Shown: positions 14,859-24,306 of the stretch, piece after piece
How positions within the stretch are numbered: position 1 is the first letter of the stretch
Layout: every line of letters starts with the position of its first letter
From: Thermotalea metallivorans
GTDB taxonomy: Bacteria > Bacillota > Clostridia > Peptostreptococcales > Thermotaleaceae
Assembly (NCBI RefSeq): GCF_001562415.1
Contig: NZ_LOEE01000076.1
Coordinates: 1 to 38,336 of the forward strand
Length of the DNA: 38,336 bases
Direction: 5' to 3'
Translations under genes and position numbers: made by a program
Notes under the pieces: model-generated
Databases searched by the model: none
Told to the model about the DNA's origin: nothing
Seen by the model: the letters and a program-made list of their open reading frames with translations, nothing else

Positions 14859-17800
14859 ATGGAAAAAGCAGTGCGAAGGATATATGTTGAAAAGAAAAAA
14901 GGCTTTGATGTGGAAGCCCGTCATTTGTTTCATGATCTGAAAGAAAACCTTGGCATTCAGGGGCTGCAGGATGTTCGCATTATCCACCGTTATGATATTG
15001 CGGGAATTTCCGACGAGGAATACGAAAAATCTCGCATTACCATATTTTCCGAACCGCCCGTAGACCATGTATACGATGAGGTATTGCCCTATGGTCCGGA
15101 AGACCGAGTTTTTGCCATGGAATATCTGCCGGGACAATATGACCAGAGGGCAGATTCTGCCGCCCAATGCATACAGATTTTGACCCAAAAGGAAAGGCCT
15201 GATGTACTGACGGCAAAGGTGATTGTACTGGGCGGAAACATAGAAGAGGAACAGTTCATCAAAATCAAAAATTACTGCATTAATCCTGTGGACTCTAGGG
15301 AAGCATCCTTGGAAAAACCCGTTACCCTTCAGATGGAAGCAGCGATGCCGGAAGATGTGGCTGTACTGGAAGGCTTTATCCATAAGGATGAGCAGGAGCT
15401 TGTCTCCTTTCGGGAGGCCATGGGCTTTGCCATGAGCCTAGAGGATTTGATTTTCTGTCAAACCTATTTTCGAGATACGGAAAAAAGAAATCCAACCATC
15501 ACCGAATTGAAGGCCATCGACACCTATTGGTCCGATCACTGCCGCCATACTACCTTTCTCACAGAAATTGAGGATGTAAAGATAGAGAACGGAATTTTTA
15601 CCAATGTCATCAAAAAGGCTTATGATGAATATATGGACTCAAGGGCTTATGTTTACGAGGAAAAGGCCAAAGATGTATGCCTGATGGATATTGCCACCAT
15701 GGGGATGAAAGAGCTGCGCAAAAGAGGAATGCTTGAAGACTTGGATGTGTCTGATGAAATCAATGCCTGCAGCATTGTGGTCCATGTGGATGTGAACGGT
15801 CAGCAGGAAGCGTGGCTGATCATGTTTAAAAACGAAACCCATAACCATCCTACGGAGATCGAACCCTTTGGCGGCGCTGCCACTTGTTTGGGGGGAGCCA
15901 TTCGAGATCCCCTGTCGGGCAGAACCTATGTGTATCAGGCCATGCGTGTGACAGGAAGTGGTGACCCACGAGCAAGGATTGAAGATACACTGCCGGGAAA
16001 ATTGCCTCAGCGGAAGATTACCACCGGAGCCGCAGCGGGATACAGCTCCTACGGCAATCAAATCGGTCTGGCCACTGGACAGGTAGCGGAAATCTATGAT
16101 GAAGGTTTTATAGCCAAGAGAATGGAAATCGGTGCTGTCATTGCCGCTGCCCCAAGGCAGAATGTGGTGCGGGAAAAACCTTGTGAAGGGGATGTGGTGC
16201 TGCTGGTAGGAGGAAGAACAGGCCGGGACGGATGCGGCGGGGCAACGGGTTCTTCTAAGGAGCATACGGAGGAATCTATTCTTACCTGTGGTGCCGAGGT
16301 GCAAAAAGGAAATCCTCCTACGGAGAGAAAAATCCAAAGACTCTTTAGAAATCCGGTGGTCAGCAGAATGATTAAAAAATGCAACGACTTTGGTGCCGGG
16401 GGGGTTTCCGTGGCCATCGGAGAGCTGACAGACGGCATCGAAATCAACTTGGATGCTATTCCCAAAAAATATGAAGGCCTCGATGGGACAGAGCTGGCCA
16501 TTTCGGAATCCCAGGAACGTATGGCGGTGGTTGTTTCCCAGAAAAATGCAGCCAAGTTTATCGAGTATGCTAGGGAAGAAAATTTGGAGGCTGTTGTGGT
16601 GGCCAAGGTAACGGGAGACCGCCGTTTGAAAATGTTCTGGCGGGGTAAGGCGATTCTCGATATCTGTAGGGATTTTCTAAATACCAATGGGGTAAAACAG
16701 AAGACAAAAGTTTTTGTCAAGGCCCCTGCACCGGAGAAAAACTATTTTCATTCCATGGCAGAGGCCATAGAGCGGCATCAGGAGGACGTAAAGGCTGCAT
16801 GGTTGACAAATTTAGAAGACTTGAATGTGTGCAGCCAAAAAGGCTTGGTCGAAAGATTTGACAGCACCATTGGCGCAGGAACGGTCTTGATGCCTTTTGG
16901 CGGAACATACCAGGCAACGCCGGCGGAAGCCATGGTGGCCAAAATACCGTTGATTTCGGGGGAAACTTCCACAGGAACCATCATGAGTTATGGCTATCAT
17001 CCAAAGCTGTCTGCATGGAGCCCCTTCCATGGTGCCTTCTATGCAGTGCTGGAAGCCGTGGCCAAGGTGGTAGCTGTAGGAGGGGACTACAAGACGATCC
17101 GGCTAAGCCTCCAAGAATATTTTGAAAAGCTGGGCAAAGATCCGGAAAAATGGGGCAAACCCTTCAGCGCTTTGCTGGGTGCCTTCTATGCCCAGAAAAA
17201 GCTGGGTATCCCAGCCATTGGGGGAAAAGACAGCATGTCGGGAACCTTTAAGGATCTGGATGTACCTCCGACCCTTGTGGCCTTTGCCGTGAACGTAGTG
17301 GATGTAAACCATGTGATCTCTCAAGAATTTAAAAAGGTCAACAGCCATGTAGTATATATACCCCTCTTGCGGGATGAATATGAACTGCCTGATTTTGAGA
17401 AGCTGGATAGACATTATGGAAAAATTACAGAACTGATCCGTGCCGGTAAAGTGCTTGCCAGCCACACTGTCAGGGTAGGCGGAGTTGCAGCGGCCATCAG
17501 CAAGATGTGTTTTGGAAACAGAATTGGTTTCCGATTTGAAGAAAAAATGGAGCTGGCCAGTCTGTTTGCACCGGATTATGGAGGAATTCTTCTGGAGATC
17601 GATGGCAAGGAAGATATTTGCAGCCTGCTCGAAAACATTTCCTACAAGGTTCTGGGAAAAACTCAGGAAAAGGAAGCTATCGAAATAAACGGCATGGAAA
17701 TCTCCTTGAGGGAAGCTCTTCAAGCCTGGGAGAAACCTTTAGAGAAAGTATTCCCTACAAAAACAGAGGAAATCCGGGGGATATTGACCGATACCCCCTA

Positions 17801-18641
17801 TCATGGGGGAACTCCTTCCAGACCAAGGATAAAAATAGCAAAGCCAAGGATCTTCATTCCTGTGTTTCCGGGGACAAACTGTGAATATGATTCTACAAAG
17901 GCTTTTGAAAATGCCGGCGGAATCGTAAATACCCTCGTCTTCAGAAATCTGACGCCGGAGGATATAGAACAATCCATTGTGTATATGGTGCAAAAGATTG
18001 ACAGTGCGCAAATCATCATGATTCCGGGAGGATTTAGCGCTGGGGATGAACCCGACGGATCAGGAAAATTTATTGCTACGGTTTTTAGAAATCCTAGGGT
18101 GAAAGAGGCTGTCATGAGATTCCTAAAAGAACGGGATGGACTCATGTTGGGAATCTGCAACGGTTTTCAGGCATTGATCAAGCTTGGATTGTTGCCCTAT
18201 GGCGAAATCAGAGATATGGAGGAGAACAGTCCTACGTTAACCTTTAACAAGATTGGAAGACATGTTTCCTGTATGGTTCGCACCAAGGTGCTCTCCAACA
18301 TGTCTCCATGGCTGCAAAAGGTAAAGGTGGGGGATATCCATACCATTCCCGTATCCCATGGGGAAGGAAGATTTATTGCCAATGAGGAGCAGATCAAAGA
18401 AATGGTGCAAAGAGGGCAAATTGCTACCCAGTATGTGGATCTCGGAGGGAATCCGACCTATGATATTGCCTACAATCCCAACGGTTCCATCAATGCAGTG
18501 GAAGGAATCACCAGTCCCGACGGGAGAATTCTGGGTAAAATGGGACATTCGGAGAGAATCGGTTTCCATGTAGGAAAGAATATTCCCGGTGAAAAGGATC
18601 AAAGGATTTTTGAGGCAGGGGTGGCCTATTTTAGGGATTAG
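14859..18641 (+). CDS. purL: Phosphoribosylformylglycinamidine synthase, single-chain form
   Basis: It converts FGAR, glutamine and ATP to FGAM, step four of purine synthesis. The protein is 1260 residues, the long form in which the synthetase and the glutaminase are one chain. Visible motifs include IDTYWSDHCRHTTF, NETHNHPTEIEPFGGAATCLGG in parts, GRTGRDGCGGATGSS and GGKDSMSGTF. A C-terminal class I glutaminase starts near FIPVFPGTNCEYD and has the nucleophile C1100 in LGICNGFQ, with a later SHGEGRF. The start has GAAAGGTGGG upstream. It is separated from the other pur genes by a riboswitch region. No clear terminator follows it. Confidence 0.97.
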   Translation: MEKAVRRIYVEKKKGFDVEARHLFHDLKENLGIQGLQDVRIIHRYDIAGISDEEYEKSRITIFSEPPVDHVYDEVLPYGPEDRVFAMEYLPGQYDQRADSAAQCIQILTQKERPDVLTAKVIVLGGNIEEEQFIKIKNYCINPVDSREASLEKPVTLQMEAAMPEDVAVLEGFIHKDEQELVSFREAMGFAMSLEDLIFCQTYFRDTEKRNPTITELKAIDTYWSDHCRHTTFLTEIEDVKIENGIFTNVIKKAYDEYMDSRAYVYEEKAKDVCLMDIATMGMKELRKRGMLEDLDVSDEINACSIVVHVDVNGQQEAWLIMFKNETHNHPTEIEPFGGAATCLGGAIRDPLSGRTYVYQAMRVTGSGDPRARIEDTLPGKLPQRKITTGAAAGYSSYGNQIGLATGQVAEIYDEGFIAKRMEIGAVIAAAPRQNVVREKPCEGDVVLLVGGRTGRDGCGGATGSSKEHTEESILTCGAEVQKGNPPTERKIQRLFRNPVVSRMIKKCNDFGAGGVSVAIGELTDGIEINLDAIPKKYEGLDGTELAISESQERMAVVVSQKNAAKFIEYAREENLEAVVVAKVTGDRRLKMFWRGKAILDICRDFLNTNGVKQKTKVFVKAPAPEKNYFHSMAEAIERHQEDVKAAWLTNLEDLNVCSQKGLVERFDSTIGAGTVLMPFGGTYQATPAEAMVAKIPLISGETSTGTIMSYGYHPKLSAWSPFHGAFYAVLEAVAKVVAVGGDYKTIRLSLQEYFEKLGKDPEKWGKPFSALLGAFYAQKKLGIPAIGGKDSMSGTFKDLDVPPTLVAFAVNVVDVNHVISQEFKKVNSHVVYIPLLRDEYELPDFEKLDRHYGKITELIRAGKVLASHTVRVGGVAAAISKMCFGNRIGFRFEEKMELASLFAPDYGGILLEIDGKEDICSLLENISYKVLGKTQEKEAIEINGMEISLREALQAWEKPLEKVFPTKTEEIRGILTDTPYHGGTPSRPRIKIAKPRIFIPVFPGTNCEYDSTKAFENAGGIVNTLVFRNLTPEDIEQSIVYMVQKIDSAQIIMIPGGFSAGDEPDGSGKFIATVFRNPRVKEAVMRFLKERDGLMLGICNGFQALIKLGLLPYGEIRDMEENSPTLTFNKIGRHVSCMVRTKVLSNMSPWLQKVKVGDIHTIPVSHGEGRFIANEEQIKEMVQRGQIATQYVDLGGNPTYDIAYNPNGSINAVEGITSPDGRILGKMGHSERIGFHVGKNIPGEKDQRIFEAGVAYFRD

Positions 18642-18702
18642 GACAAAAAAGGATGACGGTAGAAGGCAGGAAAGATAGCATCAGAGAAACAACCTAAAAA
18701 GT

Positions 18703-18736
18703 GAACGAATAAGCAATATTATTAAATTAATGTTCG
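18703..18736. promoter_or_regulatory. Possible PurBox pair (PurR-type)
   Basis: GAACGAAT (18703-18710) and AATGTTCG (18729-18736) face each other, upstream of the riboswitch promoter. Gram-positive PurR binds inverted CGAAC-containing boxes about 14-17 bp apart. The first box is a poor match, so this is tentative. Confidence 0.3.
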
Positions 18737-18787
18737 AAAATATCCATATCAATAATTTAAAAAACAATAAAATATTCGACAAAATCA

Positions 18788-18816
18788 TTGACAAGGGCGT
18801 AGACCTTTGATATTAT
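18788..18816 (+). promoter_or_regulatory. Strong sigma-A promoter of the purine riboswitch leader
   Basis: TTGACA (18788-18793) and TATTAT (18811-18816) lie 17 bases apart, an almost perfect sigma-A promoter. Transcription would start near 18823, about 30 bases before the guanine aptamer. Confidence 0.88.
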
Positions 18817-18853
18817 AATAGTGCAAGGACAACTTCAGAAAATCAGCACACTG

Positions 18854-18922
18854 ACTCATATAATTTTGGTAATATGGTCCAAAAGTCTCTACCAGACAAC
18901 CGTAAATTGTCTAGCTATGGGT
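18854..18922 (+). ncRNA. Purine riboswitch aptamer, guanine class
   Basis: P1 is ACTCATA (18854-18860) with TATGGGT (18916-18922). P2 is formed by TTTTGG and CCAAAA. The junction GTCTCTACC and the P3 loop CCGTAAA match the purine aptamer consensus. The specificity base before TATGG is C (18915), as in guanine/hypoxanthine aptamers; adenine aptamers have T. The two bases before it read AG instead of the usual GA, an unusual junction. It is followed within about five bases by a second aptamer. Confidence 0.92.
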
Positions 18923-18926
18923 GAAA

Positions 18927-19090
18927 GTGTATCTAGGGTTCCGGCTTTTATAGCTTGACTTATTGTAGAATTGTGCTATCTGGGCATAATAGTGACTAGG
19001 GAAGATAGGTTGGCTGAAAAAGTGACTGGTCCGAGTGATACAGGTATTGCGGCCTTGCGATACTACACCGAGGGGAGAAAAGCCCGGGCG
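18927..19090 (+). ncRNA. ykkC-family aptamer, probably PRPP-sensing (type 2b)
   Basis: The conserved ykkC blocks are present in order: CTAGGGTTCCGG at 18933, GACTGGTCCGAG at 19024, ACACC-GAGGGGAGAAAAG and GCCCGGG at about 19065-19088. GTGTA (18927-18931) pairs with TACAC (19064-19068) as P1. ykkC aptamers sense guanidine, ppGpp, PRPP or nucleotides depending on subtype. The place directly after a guanine aptamer and before purine genes matches the known guanine-PRPP tandem arrangement, so PRPP is the best inference. The subtype was not derived from base-level analysis. Confidence 0.85.
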
Positions 19091-19140
19091 GGGAGGTTTC
19101 ACTTTTGTGAGCATCAAACCTTCCTTCCCGGGCTTTATTT
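19078..19140 (+). terminator. Riboswitch expression-platform terminator
   Basis: AAGCCCGGG (19080-19088) pairs with CCCGGGCTT (19127-19135) with inner pairing of AGGTTT and AAACCT, followed by a T-rich run. Its left arm is the conserved 3' block of the ykkC aptamer, so ligand-bound aptamer should prevent the terminator and turn genes on. Confidence 0.88.
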
Positions 19141-19196
19141 TGTCTTATGAAAATGTATAAGCCGAATATTTCCCCAATGAGACAAGGAGGATGAAG

Positions 19197-20519
19197 ATGG
19201 AATTAACGAACAAACACAACAAAGGAGCCCTTGACAGCTTATTTAAGCTGGGCGAGCACAAAACAAACGTAAAAACGGAGATGATCGCCGGAATTACGAC
19301 CTTTATGACCATGGCCTATATCTTGATTGTAAATCCGGACATCTTGAGTGCTACAGGAATGGACAAAGGAGCTGTTTTTACGGCTACGGCATTATCGGCT
19401 GCTATTGCAACCTTCTGCATGGCCTTCTTAGCCAATTTGCCCTTTGCATTGGCACCGGGCATGGGACTGAATGCATTCTTTGCTTTCTCTGTGGTATTAG
19501 GTATGGGCTATAGCTGGCAATTTGCTTTAACAGCCGTACTGATTGAAGGGATTATATTTATTATTTTAACGTTGCTGAATATTCGTGAAGCCATTATCAA
19601 TGGTATGCCTATGGTCATCAAAAATGCAGTAAGCGTAGGTATTGGATTGTTTATTGCCTTTATTGGTTTTCAAAATGCGGGAATTATTGTTAACAATGAT
19701 GCAGTCCTCGTGGGACTTGGGAATGTAAAGGATCCGGGCGTTCTGCTGGCATTGGCGGGAATTGTGATTACGGGAATTCTGCTGATCAGAAATGTCAAAG
19801 GGGCTTTGCTGATCGGTATGATCGCTACGACAATCATCGGTGTATTTATCGGAAAGGCTGCCTTACCAACTACCCTTGTCAGCGCACCGCCAACCCTAAA
19901 GCCCATTTTTGCTCAATTTGAATTCAAGCAAATTTTTACATTTGATATGTTATTGGTTGTATTTACTTTCTTATTTGTGGACTTATTCGATACAATCGGT
20001 ACGTTGATCGGTGTTTCTACAAAGGCCAACATGCTAGACAAAGACGGAAAGATTCCAAAGGCGAAGCAGGCATTATTGGCTGACGCCATCGGAACAACGG
20101 CGGGTGCCCTATTGGGAACAAGCACTGTTACAACCTATGTAGAAAGTGCTTCCGGGGTAGCGGAAGGCGGCAGGACAGGATTGACGGCATTGACAACGGG
20201 CGTGTTGTTCTTGGCTTCTACAGTTTTTGCACCGGTCTTTACCGCAGTACCGGCACAAGCTACAGCACCGGTATTGATCTTGGTAGGTTTGTTCATGATG
20301 AGCCCTATTCTAAAAGTGAATTTTGATGATTTTACTGATGCAATCCCGGCATTTCTTACAATCATCATGATGCCTTTGACATACAGCATTGCAGAGGGCC
20401 TTGTATTTGGCGTGATTTCCTATGTGCTTCTGAAAAGCTTCACCGGAAAGGCAAAGGAAGTTCATCCGATGCTGTATATTATTGCCATACTGTTTGTATT
20501 AAAGCATGCCGTAGGTTAG
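19197..20519 (+). CDS. Hypoxanthine/guanine permease, NCS2 (AzgA/PbuG) family
   Basis: A purine importer of 440 residues with about 12 or more membrane segments. The family pattern is visible: EMIAGITTFMTMAYILIVNPDIL in parts, LAPGMGLNAFFAF, FLFVDLFDTIGTLIGV and a C-terminal VGLFMM region. It belongs to the group of the Bacillus PbuG/PbuO proteins rather than the uracil/xanthine branch. AAGGAGG ends at 19190, so the ATG at 19197 has good spacing while the in-frame ATG at 19191 does not. It is the first gene behind the tandem riboswitch and is followed by a terminator, so it can be expressed alone. Import of the base would feed the guanine sensor. Confidence 0.92.
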   Translation: MELTNKHNKGALDSLFKLGEHKTNVKTEMIAGITTFMTMAYILIVNPDILSATGMDKGAVFTATALSAAIATFCMAFLANLPFALAPGMGLNAFFAFSVVLGMGYSWQFALTAVLIEGIIFIILTLLNIREAIINGMPMVIKNAVSVGIGLFIAFIGFQNAGIIVNNDAVLVGLGNVKDPGVLLALAGIVITGILLIRNVKGALLIGMIATTIIGVFIGKAALPTTLVSAPPTLKPIFAQFEFKQIFTFDMLLVVFTFLFVDLFDTIGTLIGVSTKANMLDKDGKIPKAKQALLADAIGTTAGALLGTSTVTTYVESASGVAEGGRTGLTALTTGVLFLASTVFAPVFTAVPAQATAPVLILVGLFMMSPILKVNFDDFTDAIPAFLTIIMMPLTYSIAEGLVFGVISYVLLKSFTGKAKEVHPMLYIIAILFVLKHAVG

Positions 20520-20527
20520 AATTTCAT

Positions 20528-20566
20528 AGCCCGAAATAGATGATGCAGTCTATATCGGGCTTTTTT
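20528..20566 (+). terminator. Terminator between the purine permease and purE
   Basis: AGCCCGA (20528-20534) and ATAGA pair with TCTAT and TCGGGCT (20555-20561) with one A-A mismatch, and a T run follows. It should trim most transcripts after the permease and let part through to purE. Confidence 0.8.
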
Positions 20567-20593
20567 GCAAGCAAAATAGAGGAGGGATTAATG

Positions 20594-21076
20594 ATGAAAG
20601 TAGCAATGGTGATGGGAAGTGATTCCGATTATCAGGTGGTGGAGAGAGGTGAAAAGATTTTAAAGGATTTTGGTGTAGATGTGGAGGTACATGTTATTTC
20701 AGCCCACAGGACGCCCGATCGTGCAATGGAGTTTGCAAAAACAGCAGAAGGGAAGGGAATTGAGGTGATCATCGGCGCAGCAGGAAAAGCTGCCCATCTT
20801 CCTGGGGTTCTGGCTGCCCTGACAGTGTTGCCTGTTATCGGGTTGCCCATTAAATCATCCACTATGGACGGATTAGATTCTTTGCTGTCCATTGTGCAGA
20901 TGCCCAAGGGCATCCCTGTGGCGACGGTAGCCATCGATGGGGCTGAAAATGCTGCTCTGTTGGCAATACAGATTTTATCGGGAAAATATCCGGAGCTCAG
21001 GGGGAAAATGAAGGACTATAGGAAAGCCATGGCAGATGAAGTGATTGAAAAAGATAAGCAATTTAGAATCCGATAA
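20594..21076 (+). CDS. purE: N5-carboxyaminoimidazole ribonucleotide mutase / AIR carboxylase
   Basis: It makes CAIR in purine synthesis. The protein is 160 residues from ATG 20594, set by GAGGAGGG with good spacing; 20591 is also an ATG. The PurE signature MGSDSD, the conserved SAHRTP and GAAGKAAHLPGVLAALT are present, with GLPI and GLDSLLSIVQMPKGIPVATVAI further on. No purK gene is in the window, so it may be the class II enzyme that uses CO2 directly, or purK may lie elsewhere. It opens the purE-C-F-M-N-H-D run. Confidence 0.95.
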   Translation: MKVAMVMGSDSDYQVVERGEKILKDFGVDVEVHVISAHRTPDRAMEFAKTAEGKGIEVIIGAAGKAAHLPGVLAALTVLPVIGLPIKSSTMDGLDSLLSIVQMPKGIPVATVAIDGAENAALLAIQILSGKYPELRGKMKDYRKAMADEVIEKDKQFRIR

Positions 21077-21111
21077 TGCTATGAAAAATCCACAAAAGGG
21101 AGGCAATGAGT

Positions 21112-21816
21112 ATGCAAAAATTAGAAATGCTTTATGAAGGAAAGGCAAAAAAGGTATTCAAGACAGAGGATCCCAATCGATATGTCGTTGTATATAAGGA
21201 TGATGCTACAGCTTTTAACGGTGAAAAAAAGGGGACCATTGAGGATAAGGGAATCGTCAATAACAAGATGTCTGCATTGTTGTTTAAGCTATTGGAGGAA
21301 AAGGGCGTACCCAACCATTTTGAAAGCCTGCTGAGTGATCGGGAAATGTTGGTGAAGGCTGTAAAGATCCTGCCTTTGGAGGTTATTGTAAGAAATGTGG
21401 CGGCAGGCTCTTTGGCAAAACGTCTTGGCCTTGAAGAGGGCGTGGAAATGAAAACAACGGTATTGGAGTTTTGCTACAAAAACGATGCACTGGGCGATCC
21501 GATGATCAATGACTATCATATTGAGGCCATGGAATTGGCTACAAAGGAACAGCTGGAAGAAATTAAGAGATATGCCTTTCAGGTCAACGAAGTACTAAAG
21601 GAATTCTTTATCCAAAAAGGTTTAAAGCTTATTGATTTTAAACTGGAATTTGGTCTGTACCAAGGGAAAGTGATACTTGCTGATGAAATCTCCCCAGATA
21701 CCTGCAGACTGTGGGATGCAAAGACAAACAAAAAAATGGATAAAGACCGCTTTAGAAGGGATTTAGGAGAAGTAGAGGAAACTTACCAAGAAGTTTTGGC
21801 GAGATTAGAGAAATAG
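21112..21816 (+). CDS. purC: SAICAR synthetase
   Basis: It joins aspartate to CAIR using ATP. The protein is 234 residues. It starts with the family hallmark [13 protein letters not shown], then [27 protein letters not shown], and [12 protein letters not shown] near the C-terminus. GGGAGG at 21098-21103 gives an 8-base spacing to ATG 21112; an in-frame ATG at 21106 is too close. It lies about 35 bases after purE. Confidence 0.96.
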   Translation: MQKLEMLYEGKAKKVFKTEDPNRYVVVYKDDATAFNGEKKGTIEDKGIVNNKMSALLFKLLEEKGVPNHFESLLSDREMLVKAVKILPLEVIVRNVAAGSLAKRLGLEEGVEMKTTVLEFCYKNDALGDPMINDYHIEAMELATKEQLEEIKRYAFQVNEVLKEFFIQKGLKLIDFKLEFGLYQGKVILADEISPDTCRLWDAKTNKKMDKDRFRRDLGEVEETYQEVLARLEK

Positions 21817-21838
21817 GAAAAGGGTGGAGGGCAGAGCA

Positions 21839-23251
21839 GTGTATCCAATTCATTTTGATAAGTTAAAAGAAGAATGCGGGGTGATCGGTATTTGCAGCCC
21901 CGGTATGAAGAACATATCCCAGTTGGCCTATTTCGGTCTTCATGCCCTCCAGCACCGGGGGCAGGAGAGTGCAGGGATTGCAGTCAATCAAGATGGGAAA
22001 ATTACCTATTATAAAGAGATGGGGTTGGTCCAGGAGGTATTTTCCGATACGGTGCTACAAAGGCTGCAGGGAGATATTGCCATTGGGCATGTGCGGTATT
22101 CCACCACAGGAGAAAGTTATGTCACCAATGCCCAACCCCTGGTTGTCCATTATAAAGGGGGCAGCATTGCTTTGGCACACAACGGCAATCTGGTCAATGC
22201 CCAGCAGATTCGAGAGGAATTGGAGGAGCATGGGGTTATCTTCCAAACCTCTATTGACAGTGAGGTCATAGCCAATCTGATTGCCCGGTATAATGCCATG
22301 CCCATGGAAGAAGCCATCCAAGAGGCATTAAAGAAAATCAGAGGGTCTTATGCTTTGGTTATTACCTGCAGGGACAAACTGATAGGGGTAAGGGACCCTA
22401 ACGGATTGAGACCCCTGTGCATAGGAAAAATAGAAGGAGGATATGTGCTGTCTTCCGAAAGCTGTGCCTTTCATGTATTGAATGCAGAATTCATTCGAGA
22501 TGTGGAAGCCGGAGAAATGGTGGTCATTGACGGAAATGACATAAGAAGCATTCCGTATGCACCTAATGGAAGAAAAGCCCTGTGTTCCTTTGAGTTTGTA
22601 TATTTTGCAAGACCGGACAGCGTAATGGACGGAAGGAGTGTCTATATCAGCAGGAGAAATGCAGGCAGGATCCTGGCACAGGAACATCCCGTGGAGGCGG
22701 ATATGGTGATTGCCGTGCCTGATTCCGGTACGGTGGCTGCCATAGGATATGCGGAAGAATCAAAAATCCCCTTTGGAGAAGGGCTGATGAAAAATAGGTA
22801 TGTGGGAAGAACTTTTATCCAGCCGGACCAAAGAATGCGGGAGTTAAGTGTGCGGCTGAAATTGAATGTGCTCAAGGAGAATGTGAAAGGGAAAAGACTG
22901 GTGCTGATTGATGATTCCATTGTGAGAGGAACCACCAGCCGAAGGCTTGTGGATATGCTAAAGGCTGCGGGAGCCAAGGAAGTCCATGTAAGAGTCAGCT
23001 CTCCTCCCGTGAAGTTTTCCTGTTATTTCGGTATTGATACCCCCACGAGGAAAAATCTTGTGGGAGCACTCCATTCCGTGGAAGAAATCCGGCAGATGAT
23101 CGGGGCAGACAGTCTGGGGTATTTAAGTATAGAAGGCTTGATGAAGTCTATTCATATGGACGGACAAGGTCTATGCAACGCTTGTTTTAGTGGAGATTAC
23201 CCTATGGAAGTGCCAAAGGAAGGCAATAAGTTCCTATTTGAAAAAAGATAG
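21839..23251 (+). CDS. purF: Amidophosphoribosyltransferase
   Basis: It makes phosphoribosylamine from PRPP and glutamine, the committed step. The protein is 470 residues from GTG 21839, placed by GGAGGG seven bases before. A 12-residue propeptide would be cut to free the catalytic C13 in EECGVIGI. The Ntn-glutaminase part has HNGNLVNA, and the transferase part has the PRPP-binding loop [15 protein letters not shown]. Cysteines in [20 protein letters not shown] and GLCNACF fit the [4Fe-4S] cluster of Bacillus-type PurF. PRPP, its substrate, is also the probable ligand of the leader RNA upstream. Confidence 0.97.
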   Translation: MYPIHFDKLKEECGVIGICSPGMKNISQLAYFGLHALQHRGQESAGIAVNQDGKITYYKEMGLVQEVFSDTVLQRLQGDIAIGHVRYSTTGESYVTNAQPLVVHYKGGSIALAHNGNLVNAQQIREELEEHGVIFQTSIDSEVIANLIARYNAMPMEEAIQEALKKIRGSYALVITCRDKLIGVRDPNGLRPLCIGKIEGGYVLSSESCAFHVLNAEFIRDVEAGEMVVIDGNDIRSIPYAPNGRKALCSFEFVYFARPDSVMDGRSVYISRRNAGRILAQEHPVEADMVIAVPDSGTVAAIGYAEESKIPFGEGLMKNRYVGRTFIQPDQRMRELSVRLKLNVLKENVKGKRLVLIDDSIVRGTTSRRLVDMLKAAGAKEVHVRVSSPPVKFSCYFGIDTPTRKNLVGALHSVEEIRQMIGADSLGYLSIEGLMKSIHMDGQGLCNACFSGDYPMEVPKEGNKFLFEKR

Positions 23252-23262
23252 AGGTGAAGCCA

Positions 23263-24306
23263 ATGGAGAAAAAGTCGCTAACCTACAGGGATGCAGGCGT
23301 AGATGTGAACGAAGGGGCAAGGGCCGTAGCATTGATGAAGCAACATGTGAAAAAGACCTTTACCAAGCAGGTTTTGTGTGATTTGGGCGGCTTTGGAGGA
23401 TTGTTTGAACTAGATTTGACAGGATATGAAAGACCTGTATTGGTCTCCGGTACGGACGGCGTGGGAACAAAACTAAAGATTGCCTTTCTCATGGATAAGC
23501 ATGATACCGTGGGACAAGACTGTGTGGCCATGTGTGTCAATGATATCCTGTGTCAAGGTGCAAAGCCCCTATTTTTTTTAGATTATGTGGCTGCAGGGAA
23601 ATTAAAGCCGGAAAAGATTGCAGACATTGTGAAAGGAATTGCTGATGGATGTCTTCAGGCGGGATGTGCCCTGATCGGTGGGGAGACGGCGGAGATGCCA
23701 GGCTTTTATGATGATGGAGAATATGACATGGCCGGTTTTGCCGTAGGCATCGTGGATAAGGATAAGATCATCGACGGCGCAAAGATAAAGGATGGAGATC
23801 TGTTGATCGGCCTGCCTTCCAGCGGGATTCACAGCAACGGATACTCTCTTGTGCGGAAACTGTTCTTTGATCGACTGAATATGACGGTGGATGCTTATCT
23901 GGAGGAACTGGGCTGTACTTTAGGGGAGGCATTGATTGCTCCTACCCGCATCTATGTGGACGTATGTATGAAAGTCATGGAAAAATATGAAATCAAAGGG
24001 ATGGTTCATGTGACCGGAGGCGGCTTCTATGAAAACATCCCCAGAATGATACCCCAAGGCTTTGGTGTGGAGATTCAATTGGGAAGCTGGCCTGTTTTGC
24101 CCATATTTCAAATGATTCAAAAACTTGGGGATATTGAGGGAGATGAAATGTTTGCTACTTTTAATATGGGAATCGGCATGATCCTAGTGGTGACACCGGA
24201 GGATGGGGAGAAAATCATGGAAGATTTAAAATCCATGGGTGAAGCGGCCTATATCATCGGACATGTAGTTCGGGGCAAACATGGGGTGACCTTATGGGAC
24301 AAATAA
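23263..24306 (+). CDS. purM: Phosphoribosylformylglycinamidine cyclo-ligase (AIR synthetase)
   Basis: It closes the imidazole ring of FGAM to give AIR. The protein is 347 residues with [50 protein letters not shown] and [11 protein letters not shown], all family signatures, and [11 protein letters not shown] further on. GAGGTGA five bases upstream fixes ATG 23263; a GTG at 23254 is part of that site. The stop overlaps the purN start. Confidence 0.97.
   Translation: MEKKSLTYRDAGVDVNEGARAVALMKQHVKKTFTKQVLCDLGGFGGLFELDLTGYERPVLVSGTDGVGTKLKIAFLMDKHDTVGQDCVAMCVNDILCQGAKPLFFLDYVAAGKLKPEKIADIVKGIADGCLQAGCALIGGETAEMPGFYDDGEYDMAGFAVGIVDKDKIIDGAKIKDGDLLIGLPSSGIHSNGYSLVRKLFFDRLNMTVDAYLEELGCTLGEALIAPTRIYVDVCMKVMEKYEIKGMVHVTGGGFYENIPRMIPQGFGVEIQLGSWPVLPIFQMIQKLGDIEGDEMFATFNMGIGMILVVTPEDGEKIMEDLKSMGEAAYIIGHVVRGKHGVTLWDK

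Noticed and set aside
15639-16337. Long open frame on the minus strand within purL (and others at 14784-15383, 16094-16720, 17103-17723)
   Set aside because: They are shadows of the purL reading frame, have low-complexity or unusual composition and no ribosome sites.
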